DNA from: Herbaspirillum sp. SJZ107 | GTDB taxonomy: Bacteria > Pseudomonadota > Gammaproteobacteria > Burkholderiales > Burkholderiaceae_D | Direction: 5' to 3' | Length of the DNA stretch: 64,000 nucleotides | NCBI RefSeq assembly: GCF_006715485.1 | Contig: NZ_VFNH01000002.1 | Location: 310,001 to 374,000, forward strand | Shown: in pieces, positions 37,281 through 46,294 of the stretch | How positions within the stretch are numbered: position 1 is the stretch's first letter | Layout: every line of letters begins with the position of its first letter | Program-made: the position numbers and the translations under genes | Notes under the pieces: model-generated | The model's database searches: none | Told to the model about the DNA's origin: nothing | What the model saw: only the letters and a program-made list of their open reading frames with translations

Positions 37281-37718
37281 TCAATATGCCAGATTAAGCC
37301 GCCGGTAGAGAAAACCCAGCACGAACAGCGGCCCGATCAGCAGGAAACGCACATCGTCCAGGAACGAGGGTTTCTTGCCTTCGATCTTGTGGCCGATGAA
37401 CTGGCCGATCCATGCCACCACGAAAATGGCGATCGACAGCGGCAGCACCGTCAGCGGCGGCATCAGCGACAACAGGCTCATCATGAGCAGGAACAGCGCC
37501 AGCATGCCGACCGCAAACGGCATCGACAGCCGGCCGTAGTAGGCGAGCGCGGCCAGCCCGGCCATCCAGGCCAGCAGCGGGTGGATGCTCCACAGGATCC
37601 CCAGCAGCGTGAACACGATCAGGGGCACGCACACGAAGTGGATCAGTTCGTTGGTCGGGTTGCGGTGGCTGTCGGCGTACTGCGCGAGCAGCACGTCGAT
37701 CGGGCGCGGCTGGGCCAT
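37281..37718 (-). CDS. Mpo1/DUF962-family membrane protein
   Basis: The 145-aa protein begins IDVLLAQYADSHRNPTNELI HF... with the H-x-x-P-x-N-x-x-I-H motif of the Mpo1-like (YGL010w, DUF962) family. Four membrane helices follow and the conserved IGQFIGHKIEGKKPSFLDDV sequence. Yeast Mpo1 is an Fe(II)-dependent dioxygenase for 2-hydroxy fatty acids; the His motifs are conserved here, so a similar reaction is plausible but not demonstrated in bacteria. A good start lies at 37,718. Confidence 0.85.
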   Translation of the reverse strand: MAQPRPIDVLLAQYADSHRNPTNELIHFVCVPLIVFTLLGILWSIHPLLAWMAGLAALAYYGRLSMPFAVGMLALFLLMMSLLSLMPPLTVLPLSIAIFVVAWIGQFIGHKIEGKKPSFLDDVRFLLIGPLFVLGFLYRRLNLAY

Positions 37719-37773
37719 GGCTGTCTCCTGCTGAGTGTTCTCTTATTAGTGAGAAAGATTCTACACCCGCAGA

Positions 37774-38733
37774 TCACGCCGTCACCGCCTCCGCGTCGCT
37801 TACCGGCTCCAGCCGCGGCACGGCCCCGATCTGCATGTGCGGATGGCGCGCAAACAGCTCCGCCACCCACTCGACGAACACGCGCACCTTGGCCGACATG
37901 TGGCGGTTCTGCGGATACACGATGTGCACCGGCAGCGGCTTGCTGGCCCAGTCGCCCAGCACCCGCACCAGGCCGCCGCTGGCCACGTGCTTCTCCAGCA
38001 GGTAATCAGCCATCTGGATGATGCCGAGGCCGGCAAGGCCGGCGCGCACGTAGCCATTCGAATCGTTGAGCGCGATCACGCCCGGCATCGGAATCTCGAT
38101 GGTTTCGTCGCCGCGGTGGAAGTCCCAGTCGTAGGTCTTGCCGGTCTTGGCCGAGAAATAGTTGACGCAGCGGTGGCGGTCGAGGTCGCGCGGATGGCGC
38201 GGCATGCCGTGGCGCGCGATGTAGTCGGGCGAGGCCGCGGTGACGAAGTTGATCACGCCGACGCGGCGCGCGATCAGGTTGTCGTCGAACAGGTCGCCGC
38301 CGCGGATCGCGCAATCGACGCCTTCCTCGATCAGGTCGACTGGGCGGTCGGTGCTGCCCAGCTCCATCAGGATGTCGGGATAGCGCTCGAAGAAGGCGGG
38401 CAGGGCCGGGATCAGGATTTCGCTGGCCAGCCCGGTGGCCATGTCCACGCGCAGCCGGCCGCTGGGCGACAGGCGGGTGCGCGACAGCGATTCCTCGGCG
38501 TCGCGCACGTCGGACAGGATGCGGATGCAGCGTTCATAGTAGGCGGCGCCGTCGGTGGTCACCGTCACCATGCGCGTGGTCCGGTGCAGCAGCTTGGCCG
38601 ACAGCGCCGTCTCGAGCGACTGCACCAGCGTCGATACCGTGGCCTTGGGTAGTTGCAGCATCTCGGCCGCGCGCGTGAAGCTGCCGGCATCGACCACCTG
38701 CACGAAGACTTCCATTGCCTGCAATTTGTTCAT
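37774..38733 (-). CDS. LysR-family transcriptional regulator, likely of the adjacent RND operon
   Basis: The 319-aa protein has an N-terminal winged HTH (MNKLQAMEVFVQVVDAGSFT, KATVSTLVQSLETALSAKLL) and a LysR substrate-binding domain (about residues 90-300). It is of the AaeR/DsdC-like single-gene type common next to efflux genes. It is divergent from 38,857-45,948, and an inverted repeat with ATT-N-TTCAG arms lies in the intergenic region. Regulation of the RND pump by it is inferred from position, as with MexT and MexEF-OprN. Confidence 0.92.
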   Translation of the reverse strand: MNKLQAMEVFVQVVDAGSFTRAAEMLQLPKATVSTLVQSLETALSAKLLHRTTRMVTVTTDGAAYYERCIRILSDVRDAEESLSRTRLSPSGRLRVDMATGLASEILIPALPAFFERYPDILMELGSTDRPVDLIEEGVDCAIRGGDLFDDNLIARRVGVINFVTAASPDYIARHGMPRHPRDLDRHRCVNYFSAKTGKTYDWDFHRGDETIEIPMPGVIALNDSNGYVRAGLAGLGIIQMADYLLEKHVASGGLVRVLGDWASKPLPVHIVYPQNRHMSAKVRVFVEWVAELFARHPHMQIGAVPRLEPVSDAEAVTA

Positions 38734-38754
38734 CGACCGACCTCATCTGTAGCG

Positions 38755-38776
38755 ATTGTTCAGGAATCTGAATAAT
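38755..38776. promoter_or_regulatory. Candidate LysR operator (ATTNTTCAG-N4-CTGAANAAT)
   Basis: ATTGTTCAG-GAAT-CTGAATAAT is an inverted repeat with one mismatch per arm and the T-N-A geometry of LysR boxes. It lies 22 bp upstream of the LysR start and about 80 bp before the divergent small gene. Confidence 0.6.
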
Positions 38777-38856
38777 GGATTCGCGATTGCTCTATTTATC
38801 AGATTCTAGTTGAAGTCTATAGTCTCGTTACGGTCACCATAAAAAAGGAGCAGGTC

Positions 38857-39012
38857 ATGAAAATTCATCTCGAGAGTATCGGCCCCGCCGTGGCGCTGAT
38901 CCTGGGCGTGGTGCTCATGGCCGTGCTGGTCCTCAGCGACGCGTATGTCCATGGCGCCGGCGCCGAGGCGCGCGGCTACCAGGCCCTGTTCGCCGTCGGG
39001 GGGGCGCGATGA
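38857..39012 (+). CDS. Small single-pass membrane protein (51 aa)
   Basis: AAAAAGGAG precedes ATG 38,857 by six bases. The peptide MKIHLESIGPAVALILGVVL is followed by a hydrophobic run through MAVLVLSDA, then a short Ala/Gly-rich end. One membrane helix is predicted. It overlaps the next gene by the ATGA at 39,009, so both are translated together as the first genes of the block divergent from lysR. No family is known; it might be a small subunit or a leader peptide. Confidence 0.7.
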   Translation: MKIHLESIGPAVALILGVVLMAVLVLSDAYVHGAGAEARGYQALFAVGGAR

Positions 39013-39875
39013 TCGCGCTGCACCCGGCGATCGAACGCCTGCGCGACGATACCCTGGTCGTGCGCGAGCTGGAAGTGGACGGCTTCGAAGGGCCGCTGGC
39101 CGCGCGCCTGTACAAGGCGGCGCGCGAGGGCAAGCGCGAGGTGCTGGTGGTGTTCTTCCACGGCGGCGGCTTCGTCGACGGCGACCTCGATCATTCCGAC
39201 AACTTCCTGCGCCATCTGGCCGAAGCCGGCAACGCCCCGATCGTGCTGGCTTCCACCTATACGCTGGCACCCGTGAAACCCTTCCCGGCGGCGGTCGAGG
39301 ATGCGCATGCGGTACTGATGTGGGCCCGGAAGAACAAGGCCAAGCTGGGCTGGAACGGCAAGCGCCTGCTGGTGGCCGGCATCGAAGCCGGCGCCAACCT
39401 GGCCGCCGTCAGCAGCCTGATGGCGCGCGACCGCGGCGCCCCGCAGGTAGCGGGCCAGATCCTGGTCATGCCGATGCTCGATCCCGGCCTGTCCACCTGC
39501 TCGATGCGCGAGATGCCGACCGGCGTCGGCGCCGCCAAGGTCGTCAACGAGTGCGCCGCCGCCTACCGCGGCTACCTGCCGCATCCGGCTGACCGCAGCC
39601 ACCCGTATGCCTCGCCGCTGCAGTCGAGCCGCATGAAGAACCTGCCGCCGGCCCTGATCCTGTCGGCCGAGGACGACCCCTTGCGCGACGAGGCCGAAGC
39701 CTATGGCAAGAAACTGATCGATGCAGGGGTGCCGGCCACGGTCCGGCGCATGTCTGCAGCGCGCCTGCAGGAACCGAATGCGCGTAACGAATGTGCCTGC
39801 CAGGCACATGCCTTGAGCGAAATCGCCAACTTCATTGCCGGACTCGACCAGGACAAGCTTCCTGCCGGCTGTTGA
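39009..39875 (+). CDS. Alpha/beta-hydrolase (HSL/acetyl-esterase type) lacking its nucleophile
   Basis: The 288-aa protein has the HSL-type oxyanion motif in VVFFHGGGFVDGDL and the fold's strand order. At the elbow where GDSAGG is expected it reads VAGIEAGANLAAV: Ser is replaced by Glu. The Asp region LSAEDDPLRDEAEAYGKKL is retained, but the usual C-terminal H (HGF) is missing, its place being RMSAARLQEP. So the triad is incomplete and a classical esterase is unlikely. It may be a pseudoenzyme or binding protein, and the conserved rest argues for function. It is linked to the small membrane protein and precedes the RND genes. Confidence 0.8.
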   Translation: MIALHPAIERLRDDTLVVRELEVDGFEGPLAARLYKAAREGKREVLVVFFHGGGFVDGDLDHSDNFLRHLAEAGNAPIVLASTYTLAPVKPFPAAVEDAHAVLMWARKNKAKLGWNGKRLLVAGIEAGANLAAVSSLMARDRGAPQVAGQILVMPMLDPGLSTCSMREMPTGVGAAKVVNECAAAYRGYLPHPADRSHPYASPLQSSRMKNLPPALILSAEDDPLRDEAEAYGKKLIDAGVPATVRRMSAARLQEPNARNECACQAHALSEIANFIAGLDQDKLPAGC

Positions 39876-39915
39876 TCCCACAGATCAGCGTTTTTCAATA
39901 AATAAACCATAACAA

Positions 39916-39938
39916 GCTGCCCCGGCAAACGGGGCAGC
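39916..39938 (+). terminator. Hairpin between hydrolase-like gene and RND genes
   Basis: GCTGCCCCG-GCAAA-CGGGGCAGC is a perfect 9-bp stem with a GCAAA loop. There is no clear U-tract, so it may be an attenuating or processing hairpin instead of a full terminator. Confidence 0.5.
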
Positions 39939-40032
39939 GGAGACCTGTCTTTTCCTGCAAAAGCCCGGAAAGGACTGCTTTCGTCCAAGCATTAACAAGT
40001 TATTAATAATTTTCCAAAAACGAGAGGGCAAC

Positions 40033-41244
40033 ATGAAAACGATGCATCAATTGAAGACAGCGGCACGACCGCTGGTGCTGGCGCTCGGGGCGGCCGGCGT
40101 GGCCATCCTGATCGCCGGCTGCTCCGATGCCACCGGCAAGGCCGATGCGCCGCCGGCCCAGGCTGCTGCCGGCGGTCCGCCGGTGTCGGCCGCCGCCGTG
40201 ATCGAAAAGCAGGTCGCCGAAACCCAGGAATTCTCGGGCCGGCTGGAAGCGGTCGAGCGCGTCGAGATCCGTCCGCGCGTGTCCGGCTTCATCACCGCCG
40301 TCAACTTCAAGCCGGGCGCCGAAGTCAAAAAAGGCGATGTGCTGTTCGTGATCGACGCGCGTCCCTACCAGGCCGAAGCCGACCGCGCCGACGCCGCCGC
40401 CAAGTCCGCACGCGCCAAGACCGAACTGGCGCGCGTCGAACTGGCCCGCGCCGAGCGCCTGCTGGGCGATAAAGCCATCGCCCAGCGCGAATACGACGAG
40501 CGCGCATCCGGCCTGAAGGAACTCGACGCCACCGCGCGCGCCTTCGATGCCCAGGCCCAGACCGCGCGCCTGAACCTGTCCTATACCCGCGTCGTCTCGC
40601 CGATCGACGGCCGCGTCTCGAAGGCCGAGATCACCCTCGGCAACCTGGTCGATGCCTCGAACGTGCTGACCTCGGTGGTGTCGCTGGATCGCATCTACGC
40701 CAGCTTCGACGGCGACGAGGAAACCTATCTGCGCGTCAGCAAGGATGCGCATGCCGGCCGCGCCGTGGCGGTGAACGTCGGGCTGGCCGGCGAAGAAGGC
40801 TTCCCGCACGAGGGCAAGCTCGAATTCGTCGACAACCAGCTCGACAGCCGCACCGGCAGCGTGCGCATGCGCGCCACCTTCGACAACAAGGACCGCGGCA
40901 TGGCGCCGGGCCTGTTCGCGCGCGTGCAGATCGGCGGCGGCAGCCCGAAAAACGCACTGCTGATCACCGACCGCGCCGTCGGCACCGACCAGAGCCGCAA
41001 GTTCGTGTTCGTGGTCGACAAGGACGGCAAAGCCGAGTACCGCGCAGTCACCCTGGGCCCGGTCATCGATGGCCTGCGCGTGGTACGCAGCGGCCTGAAG
41101 CCGGGCGAGAAGATCGTCGTCAACGGCCTGCAGCGGGTGCGTCCGGGCGCCCCGATCACGGCGCAGACCGTGCCGATGGTGGCCAGTACCGGTGCGCCAG
41201 CGGCGAAGGACGGCGCCAGGATCGCCATGGCAGAGACCAAGTAA
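40033..41244 (+). CDS. RND efflux periplasmic adaptor (membrane fusion lipoprotein)
   Basis: The 403-aa protein has a lipobox (VAILIAGCSDAT), then the lipoyl/barrel-sandwich start VSGFITAVNFKPGAEVKKGD, an alpha-helical hairpin (about residues 110-175, AKSARAKTELARVELARAER), the second lipoyl half LSYTRVVSPIDGRVSKAEIT, and beta-barrel and MP domains. It matches AcrA/MexE-type adaptors. It links the inner-membrane pump to the outer-membrane channel. The next gene, the pump, follows 11 bp later. Confidence 0.95.
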   Translation: MKTMHQLKTAARPLVLALGAAGVAILIAGCSDATGKADAPPAQAAAGGPPVSAAAVIEKQVAETQEFSGRLEAVERVEIRPRVSGFITAVNFKPGAEVKKGDVLFVIDARPYQAEADRADAAAKSARAKTELARVELARAERLLGDKAIAQREYDERASGLKELDATARAFDAQAQTARLNLSYTRVVSPIDGRVSKAEITLGNLVDASNVLTSVVSLDRIYASFDGDEETYLRVSKDAHAGRAVAVNVGLAGEEGFPHEGKLEFVDNQLDSRTGSVRMRATFDNKDRGMAPGLFARVQIGGGSPKNALLITDRAVGTDQSRKFVFVVDKDGKAEYRAVTLGPVIDGLRVVRSGLKPGEKIVVNGLQRVRPGAPITAQTVPMVASTGAPAAKDGARIAMAETK

Positions 41245-41255
41245 GGAACAATAAA

Positions 41256-44200
41256 ATGAATATTTCACGCTTTTTCGTCGACAAGCCGATCTTTGCGGCG
41301 GTCTTGTCCGTCATCGTGTTCGTGGCCGGCCTGATCTCGATCTTCCAGCTGCCGATCTCGGAATACCCCGAGGTCGTGCCGCCGTCGATCGTGGTGCGCG
41401 CCCAGTACCCGGGCGCCAACCCGAAGGTCATCGCCGAGACGGTCGCCACCCCGATCGAGCAGGAGATCATCGGCGTCGAGGGCATGCTCTACATGACCTC
41501 GCAGAACACCTCGGACGGCGCGCTGCAGCTGACCGTGACCTTCAAGATCGGCACCAACGTCGAGCAGGCCGAGACGGCGGTGCAGAACCGCGTCCAGCGC
41601 GCGCTGCCGCGCCTGCCGGAAGAGGTGCGCCAGATCGGCGTCACCACCGTCAAGAGCTCGCCCAACATCACGATGGTGGTGCACCTGAATTCGCCGGACG
41701 GCCGCTATGACGACCTGTACCTGCGCAACTACGCCACGCTGAACGTCAAGGACCAGCTGGCCCGCATCCCGGGCATGGGCGACGTCCAGCTGTTCGGCTC
41801 GGGCGACTACGCGATGCGGGTCTGGCTCGATCCGCAGAAGGTGGCCGGACGCAACCTGACCGCGAGCGACGTCGTCAACGCCATCCGCGAACAGAACGTG
41901 CAGGTCGCGGCCGGCGTGGTCGGCCAGGGTCCGTCCAAGGGCGCCGAGTTCCAGCTGACCGTGAACACCCAGGGCCGCCTGGCCAGCGTCGAGGAATTCG
42001 GCAACATCGTGGTCAAGACCAACACGGATGGCGCCACCACCCTGCTGAAGGACGTCGCGCGCCTGGAAATGGGCTCGAACTCCTACGCGCTGCGCTCGCT
42101 GCTCGACAACAAGTCGGCGGTGGCGATCCCGCTGTTCCAGTCGCCGACCGCGAATGCACTGCAACTGTCGACCGACGTGCGTGCCAAGATGGAAGAACTG
42201 TCGAAGGACTTCCCGCAGGGGATGACCTACAGCATCGTGTACGACCCGACCCAGTTCGTGCGCGAGTCGATCAACTCGGTGCTGCATACGCTGATCGAAG
42301 CGATCGTGCTGGTGGCGATCGTCGTGATCGTGTTCCTGCAGACCTGGCGCGCGTCCGTGATTCCGCTGCTGGCGGTGCCGGTGTCGGTGGTCGGTACTTT
42401 CGCCGTGATGCTGGCCTTCGGCTTCTCGATCAATACCCTGTCGCTGTTCGGCCTGGTGCTGGCGATCGGTATCGTGGTCGACGACGCCATCGTGGTGGTG
42501 GAAAACGTCGAGCGCAACATCGAGAACGGCCTGAACCCGCACGACGCCACCGTGCAGGCGATGAAGGAAGTGTCCGGTCCGATCATCGCGATCGCGCTGG
42601 TGCTGTGCGCCGTGTTCGTGCCGATCGCCTTCGTGTCGGGCCTGACCGGCCAGTTCTACCGCCAGTTCGCGCTGACCATCGCCATCTCGACCGTGATCTC
42701 GGCCTTCCTGTCCCTGACCCTGGCGCCGGCGCTGTCGGCCGTGCTCCTGAAACCGCACGGTGCGAAAAAGGACTGGCTGACGCGCGGTATGGACGCCGTG
42801 TTCGGCCGCTTCTTCAAGGGCTTCAACCGCTTCTTCAACAGCTCGGCCCACCGCTACGAAGCGGGCGTGCAGGGCGTCCTGAAGCGCAAGAGCGCGTCGC
42901 TGGGCGTGTATGCGCTGCTGACGATCGCCGGCATCTTCATGTTCAAGGCGGTGCCGCCGGGCTTCGTGCCGGCCCAGGACAAGGCTTACCTGATCGGCTT
43001 CGCCCAGTTGCCGGACGCCGCCTCGCTGGAGCGCACCGATGACGTGATTCGCAGGATGTCGGATGCCGCCCGCGGCATCCCGGGCGTGGAATCGTCGGTC
43101 GCCTTCCCCGGCCTGTCGATCAACGGCTTCACCAATGCGCCGAATGCCGGTATCGCCTTCGTCACCCTGAAACCCTTCGACCAGCGCGGCAAGGACCAGA
43201 GCGCCGAAGCCATCGCGGCGGAGATCAACAAGCGCATGGGCGCCATCGAGGATGCGTTCGTGATGGTGCTGCCGCCGCCGCCGGTCAACGGCCTCGGCAC
43301 CACCGGCGGCTTCAAGATGATGATCGAAGACCGCGGCAACCTCGGCTACGATGAACTGAACAAGGCGGTGCAGGCCTTCATGGCCAAGGCCGCGACCGAT
43401 AAACGCCTGGCCGGCGTGTTCTCGGGCTACCAGATCAACGTGCCGCAGCTGTTCGCCGACGTCGACCGCGTAAAAGCCAAGCAGCTGGGCGTACCGCTGG
43501 CCGAGATCAACCAGACCTTGCAGATCAACCTCGGTTCGCTGTACGTGAACGACTTCAACCAGTTCGGCCGTACCTACCAGGTGCGGGTGCAGGCCGATGC
43601 GCCGTTCCGTTCGCAGCGCGAGCAGATCGCCCAGCTGAAGGTCCGCAACGACAAGGGCGAGATGATCCCGCTGTCCTCGCTCATGACGGTCAAGGATACC
43701 TACGGCCCGGACCGCGTGCAGCGCTACAACAACTACGTCGCCGCCGAGATGAACGGCGGCCCGGCCCCAGGTGTCTCGTCGGGCCAGGCCCAGGCGGCGA
43801 TGGAGGAAATCGCGCGCGACGTGCTGCCGAAGGGGATCGCCTACGAATGGACCGACCTGACCTACCAGGACATCCTGTCGGGTAACACCATGATCTTCGT
43901 GTTCCCGCTGTGCGTGCTGCTGGTGTTCCTGGTGCTGGCTGCCCAGTACGAAAGCTGGACGCTGCCGCTGGCCGTGATCCTGATCGTGCCGATGTCGATC
44001 CTGTGCGCCCTCGTCGGCGTGAAGCTGACCGGCGGCGACAACAACGTGTTCACCCAGATCGCGCTGTTCGTGCTGGTCGGCCTGGCCTCGAAGAACGCGA
44101 TCCTGATCGTGGAATTCGCGGTCGAGCTGGAACACCACGGCCGCAGCATCGTCGCCGCCGCGCTGGAAGCCTGCCGCCTGCGTTTGCGTCCGATCCTGAT

Positions 44201-44450
44201 GACCTCGATCGCCTTCATCATGGGCGTGGTGCCGCTGGTGTTCTCGCACGGCGCCGGCGCCGAGATGCGCCACGCAATGGGTGTCGCCGTGTTCGCCGGC
44301 ATGCTGGGCGTGACCTTCTTCGGCCTGTTCCTGACGCCGGTGTTCTACGTGCTGCTGCGTACCCTGGCCAAGCGTTTCGAGCGGCCTTCGCACAAGACGG
44401 CTGCCGTTCCCGGCACCGAGCACGGCCCTGCACTGGAAGGAAACCACTGA
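41256..44450 (+). CDS. RND (HAE1-type) multidrug efflux pump
   Basis: The 1,064-aa protein starts MNISRFFVDKPIFAAVLSVI and has twelve expected membrane helices. The proton-relay aspartates are in GIVVDDAIVVVENVER; the second half carries FVLVGLASKNAILIVEFAVE. The family repeat and porter loops are present and length is normal. It exports drugs, solvents or metabolites using the proton gradient; substrates unknown. Cotranscribed with adaptor (before) and outer-membrane factor (2 bp after). Confidence 0.97.
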   Translation: MNISRFFVDKPIFAAVLSVIVFVAGLISIFQLPISEYPEVVPPSIVVRAQYPGANPKVIAETVATPIEQEIIGVEGMLYMTSQNTSDGALQLTVTFKIGTNVEQAETAVQNRVQRALPRLPEEVRQIGVTTVKSSPNITMVVHLNSPDGRYDDLYLRNYATLNVKDQLARIPGMGDVQLFGSGDYAMRVWLDPQKVAGRNLTASDVVNAIREQNVQVAAGVVGQGPSKGAEFQLTVNTQGRLASVEEFGNIVVKTNTDGATTLLKDVARLEMGSNSYALRSLLDNKSAVAIPLFQSPTANALQLSTDVRAKMEELSKDFPQGMTYSIVYDPTQFVRESINSVLHTLIEAIVLVAIVVIVFLQTWRASVIPLLAVPVSVVGTFAVMLAFGFSINTLSLFGLVLAIGIVVDDAIVVVENVERNIENGLNPHDATVQAMKEVSGPIIAIALVLCAVFVPIAFVSGLTGQFYRQFALTIAISTVISAFLSLTLAPALSAVLLKPHGAKKDWLTRGMDAVFGRFFKGFNRFFNSSAHRYEAGVQGVLKRKSASLGVYALLTIAGIFMFKAVPPGFVPAQDKAYLIGFAQLPDAASLERTDDVIRRMSDAARGIPGVESSVAFPGLSINGFTNAPNAGIAFVTLKPFDQRGKDQSAEAIAAEINKRMGAIEDAFVMVLPPPPVNGLGTTGGFKMMIEDRGNLGYDELNKAVQAFMAKAATDKRLAGVFSGYQINVPQLFADVDRVKAKQLGVPLAEINQTLQINLGSLYVNDFNQFGRTYQVRVQADAPFRSQREQIAQLKVRNDKGEMIPLSSLMTVKDTYGPDRVQRYNNYVAAEMNGGPAPGVSSGQAQAAMEEIARDVLPKGIAYEWTDLTYQDILSGNTMIFVFPLCVLLVFLVLAAQYESWTLPLAVILIVPMSILCALVGVKLTGGDNNVFTQIALFVLVGLASKNAILIVEFAVELEHHGRSIVAAALEACRLRLRPILMTSIAFIMGVVPLVFSHGAGAEMRHAMGVAVFAGMLGVTFFGLFLTPVFYVLLRTLAKRFERPSHKTAAVPGTEHGPALEGNH

Positions 44451-44451
44451 T

Positions 44452-45948
44452 ATGAAAACCATGATTGCAAAGGGTTTGCCTCCCTTGTTCGCGGCGCTGC
44501 TGCTGGCCGCCTGCTCGACGCCGGCATTCAAGCAGCCGGAGATCGCCGCGGTGCCCACCTTCAAGGAAGCGCAGGCGCCGGCAACCCGCACCGCGCCCGA
44601 CGGCACCACCTGGAAGATCGGCCAGCCGGCCGAAGCCCAGCCGCGCGGCGAATGGTGGCGCGTGTTCCACGATCCGTCGCTGGATGCGCTGGTCGCCGAA
44701 GCGGCGGCCAACAACCAGAGCCTGACGGTGGCCGCGGCGCGCGTGCGCCAGGCGCGTGCGATTGCCGGCATCGCCGAGGCCGACCGCATCCCGCAGATCG
44801 GCGTGGACGCCGGTGCCCAGCGCACCCGCCTGTCGCCGCAGGAAGCCCTGCAGGCGCCGGGCACGCCGGTGGCCCCGTTCAACAGCTATTCGGCGCGGCT
44901 GTCGGCCAGCTACGAAATCGACCTGTTCGGGCGGGTGTCGGCCAACGTGGCGGCGGCGCGCGGCGATGCCGGCGCGGTGGAAGCGACCTACCGCTCGGTG
45001 CTGCTGTCGCTGCAGGCCGACGTGGCCCAGACTTACTTCCGCCTGCGTGCTCTCGACGCCGAACTGGCGACGGTGGAGCGCACGGTGCGGCTGCGCGAGG
45101 AAAGCGTGCGTGTGACGGGGCGCCGCTTCGAGCTCGGCGACATCGGCGAATTCGACCTGGCGCGCGCCCGTACCGAACTGGCGACGTCGCGCGCCGAAGC
45201 GATTGGGCTGCAGCGCCAGCGCACCACGGCCGAACACGCGCTGGCGGTCCTGCTGGGCAAGCCGGCCTCGGTGTTCACGGCGCCGGCCAGTCCGCTGGAA
45301 GACGCGGCCGGGCTGCCGCTGATCCCGGCCGGGCTGCCCTCGAGCCTGCTGGAACGGCGGCCCGACATCGCCAGCGCCCAGCGCACGATGGAGGCGGCCA
45401 ATGCCCGCATCGGCGTGGCGCGTTCGGCCATGTTCCCGGCGCTGAGCATCGGCGCCAACGGCGGCGGCGTGGCCGGTACCGTCGGCGACGTGTTCAAGTG
45501 GAGCAGCCGCTCCTGGCTGCTGGGCGCGGCGCTGTCGATGCCCTTGATCGACGGCGGCCGCAACCGCAACAACGTGGCACGCAGCGAAGCCGCGCTGGAC
45601 GAGGCGGTCGGCGCCTACCGCCAGAGCGTGCTGACCGCCTTTGCCGAAGTCGAGGACAACCTGGCCGGCCTGCGCATCCTGGCAGGGCAGAGCTACGAGA
45701 CCGAGCAGGCGCTGGTGTCCGCGCGCCGTTCCTCCGACCTGGCGCAGAAGCTCTACGACGCCGGCCGCGGCAGCTACCTGGAACTGCTGGACGCCCAGCG
45801 CAACCAGGCGGCGGTGGAGCGCAGCGCCGTGCAGCTGCGCGGCGACCGTGCCGTGACGACGGTGGCGCTGATCCGGGCGCTGGGCGGCGGCTGGGACGGC
45901 ACGCCTGCGGGCGGGCAGGTAGATGGGATGGCCCAGGCGCGTCGCTGA
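44452..45948 (+). CDS. Outer-membrane efflux lipoprotein (NodT/OprM type)
   Basis: The 498-aa protein has a lipobox (ALLLAACSTPAF), followed by the two OEP repeats: SLDALVAEAAANNQSLTVAA, YEIDLFGRVSANVAAARGDA, and the second half with LLERRPDIASAQRTMEAANA and YRQSVLTAFAEVEDNLAGLR. It forms the outer-membrane channel of the tripartite pump. The start directly follows the pump stop, and the three genes form one operon. The intergenic DNA after it turns AT-rich. Confidence 0.95.
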   Translation: MKTMIAKGLPPLFAALLLAACSTPAFKQPEIAAVPTFKEAQAPATRTAPDGTTWKIGQPAEAQPRGEWWRVFHDPSLDALVAEAAANNQSLTVAAARVRQARAIAGIAEADRIPQIGVDAGAQRTRLSPQEALQAPGTPVAPFNSYSARLSASYEIDLFGRVSANVAAARGDAGAVEATYRSVLLSLQADVAQTYFRLRALDAELATVERTVRLREESVRVTGRRFELGDIGEFDLARARTELATSRAEAIGLQRQRTTAEHALAVLLGKPASVFTAPASPLEDAAGLPLIPAGLPSSLLERRPDIASAQRTMEAANARIGVARSAMFPALSIGANGGGVAGTVGDVFKWSSRSWLLGAALSMPLIDGGRNRNNVARSEAALDEAVGAYRQSVLTAFAEVEDNLAGLRILAGQSYETEQALVSARRSSDLAQKLYDAGRGSYLELLDAQRNQAAVERSAVQLRGDRAVTTVALIRALGGGWDGTPAGGQVDGMAQARR

Positions 45949-46294
45949 TCGCGTTCTGAAGACAGGTTTGTTCTGCCCTTTGCGGCAGTTCGCGCTGAGC
46001 GTGGACTGCCGTTTTTTTCGTTTTGTCGAAAAATCTTACAGGCGTCAAATTAGTCATATTGATCAGTTTGATATCAATATGCGAAGTTTCACCTATGATC
46101 GTAAATTTGACGATCAATTTTTCTTAGCGTAAAACTATTTTTTTATTGTCGAGAAATTTTACAGTTAAACGGTAAAATCGAAAGACCAAATGCGTAAGGC
46201 ATTGAAAAATCGCTGATTTTTCCTTCTGGCATCTAAATTGCTTTAAGTAAATTAAGAATGATGTATAACAACCTTAACGACTTAAGGATTCAAG
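45949..46294. other. AT-rich intergenic region before the PEP-CTERM gene
   Basis: About 345 bp, locally far richer in A/T than the surroundings, without a gene. The ORF-like frames here have no coding features. It probably holds the promoter of the PEP-CTERM gene and the end of the RND message. Runs of TTTTTT near 46,014 and 46,138 follow weak stems. Confidence 0.5.

Noticed and set aside
41265..44882. Minus-strand open frame of about 1,200 codons over the RND pump gene
   Set aside because: Composition is His/Arg/Gln/Asp-rich as in antisense of GC-rich genes; the sense frame is a complete RND pump.
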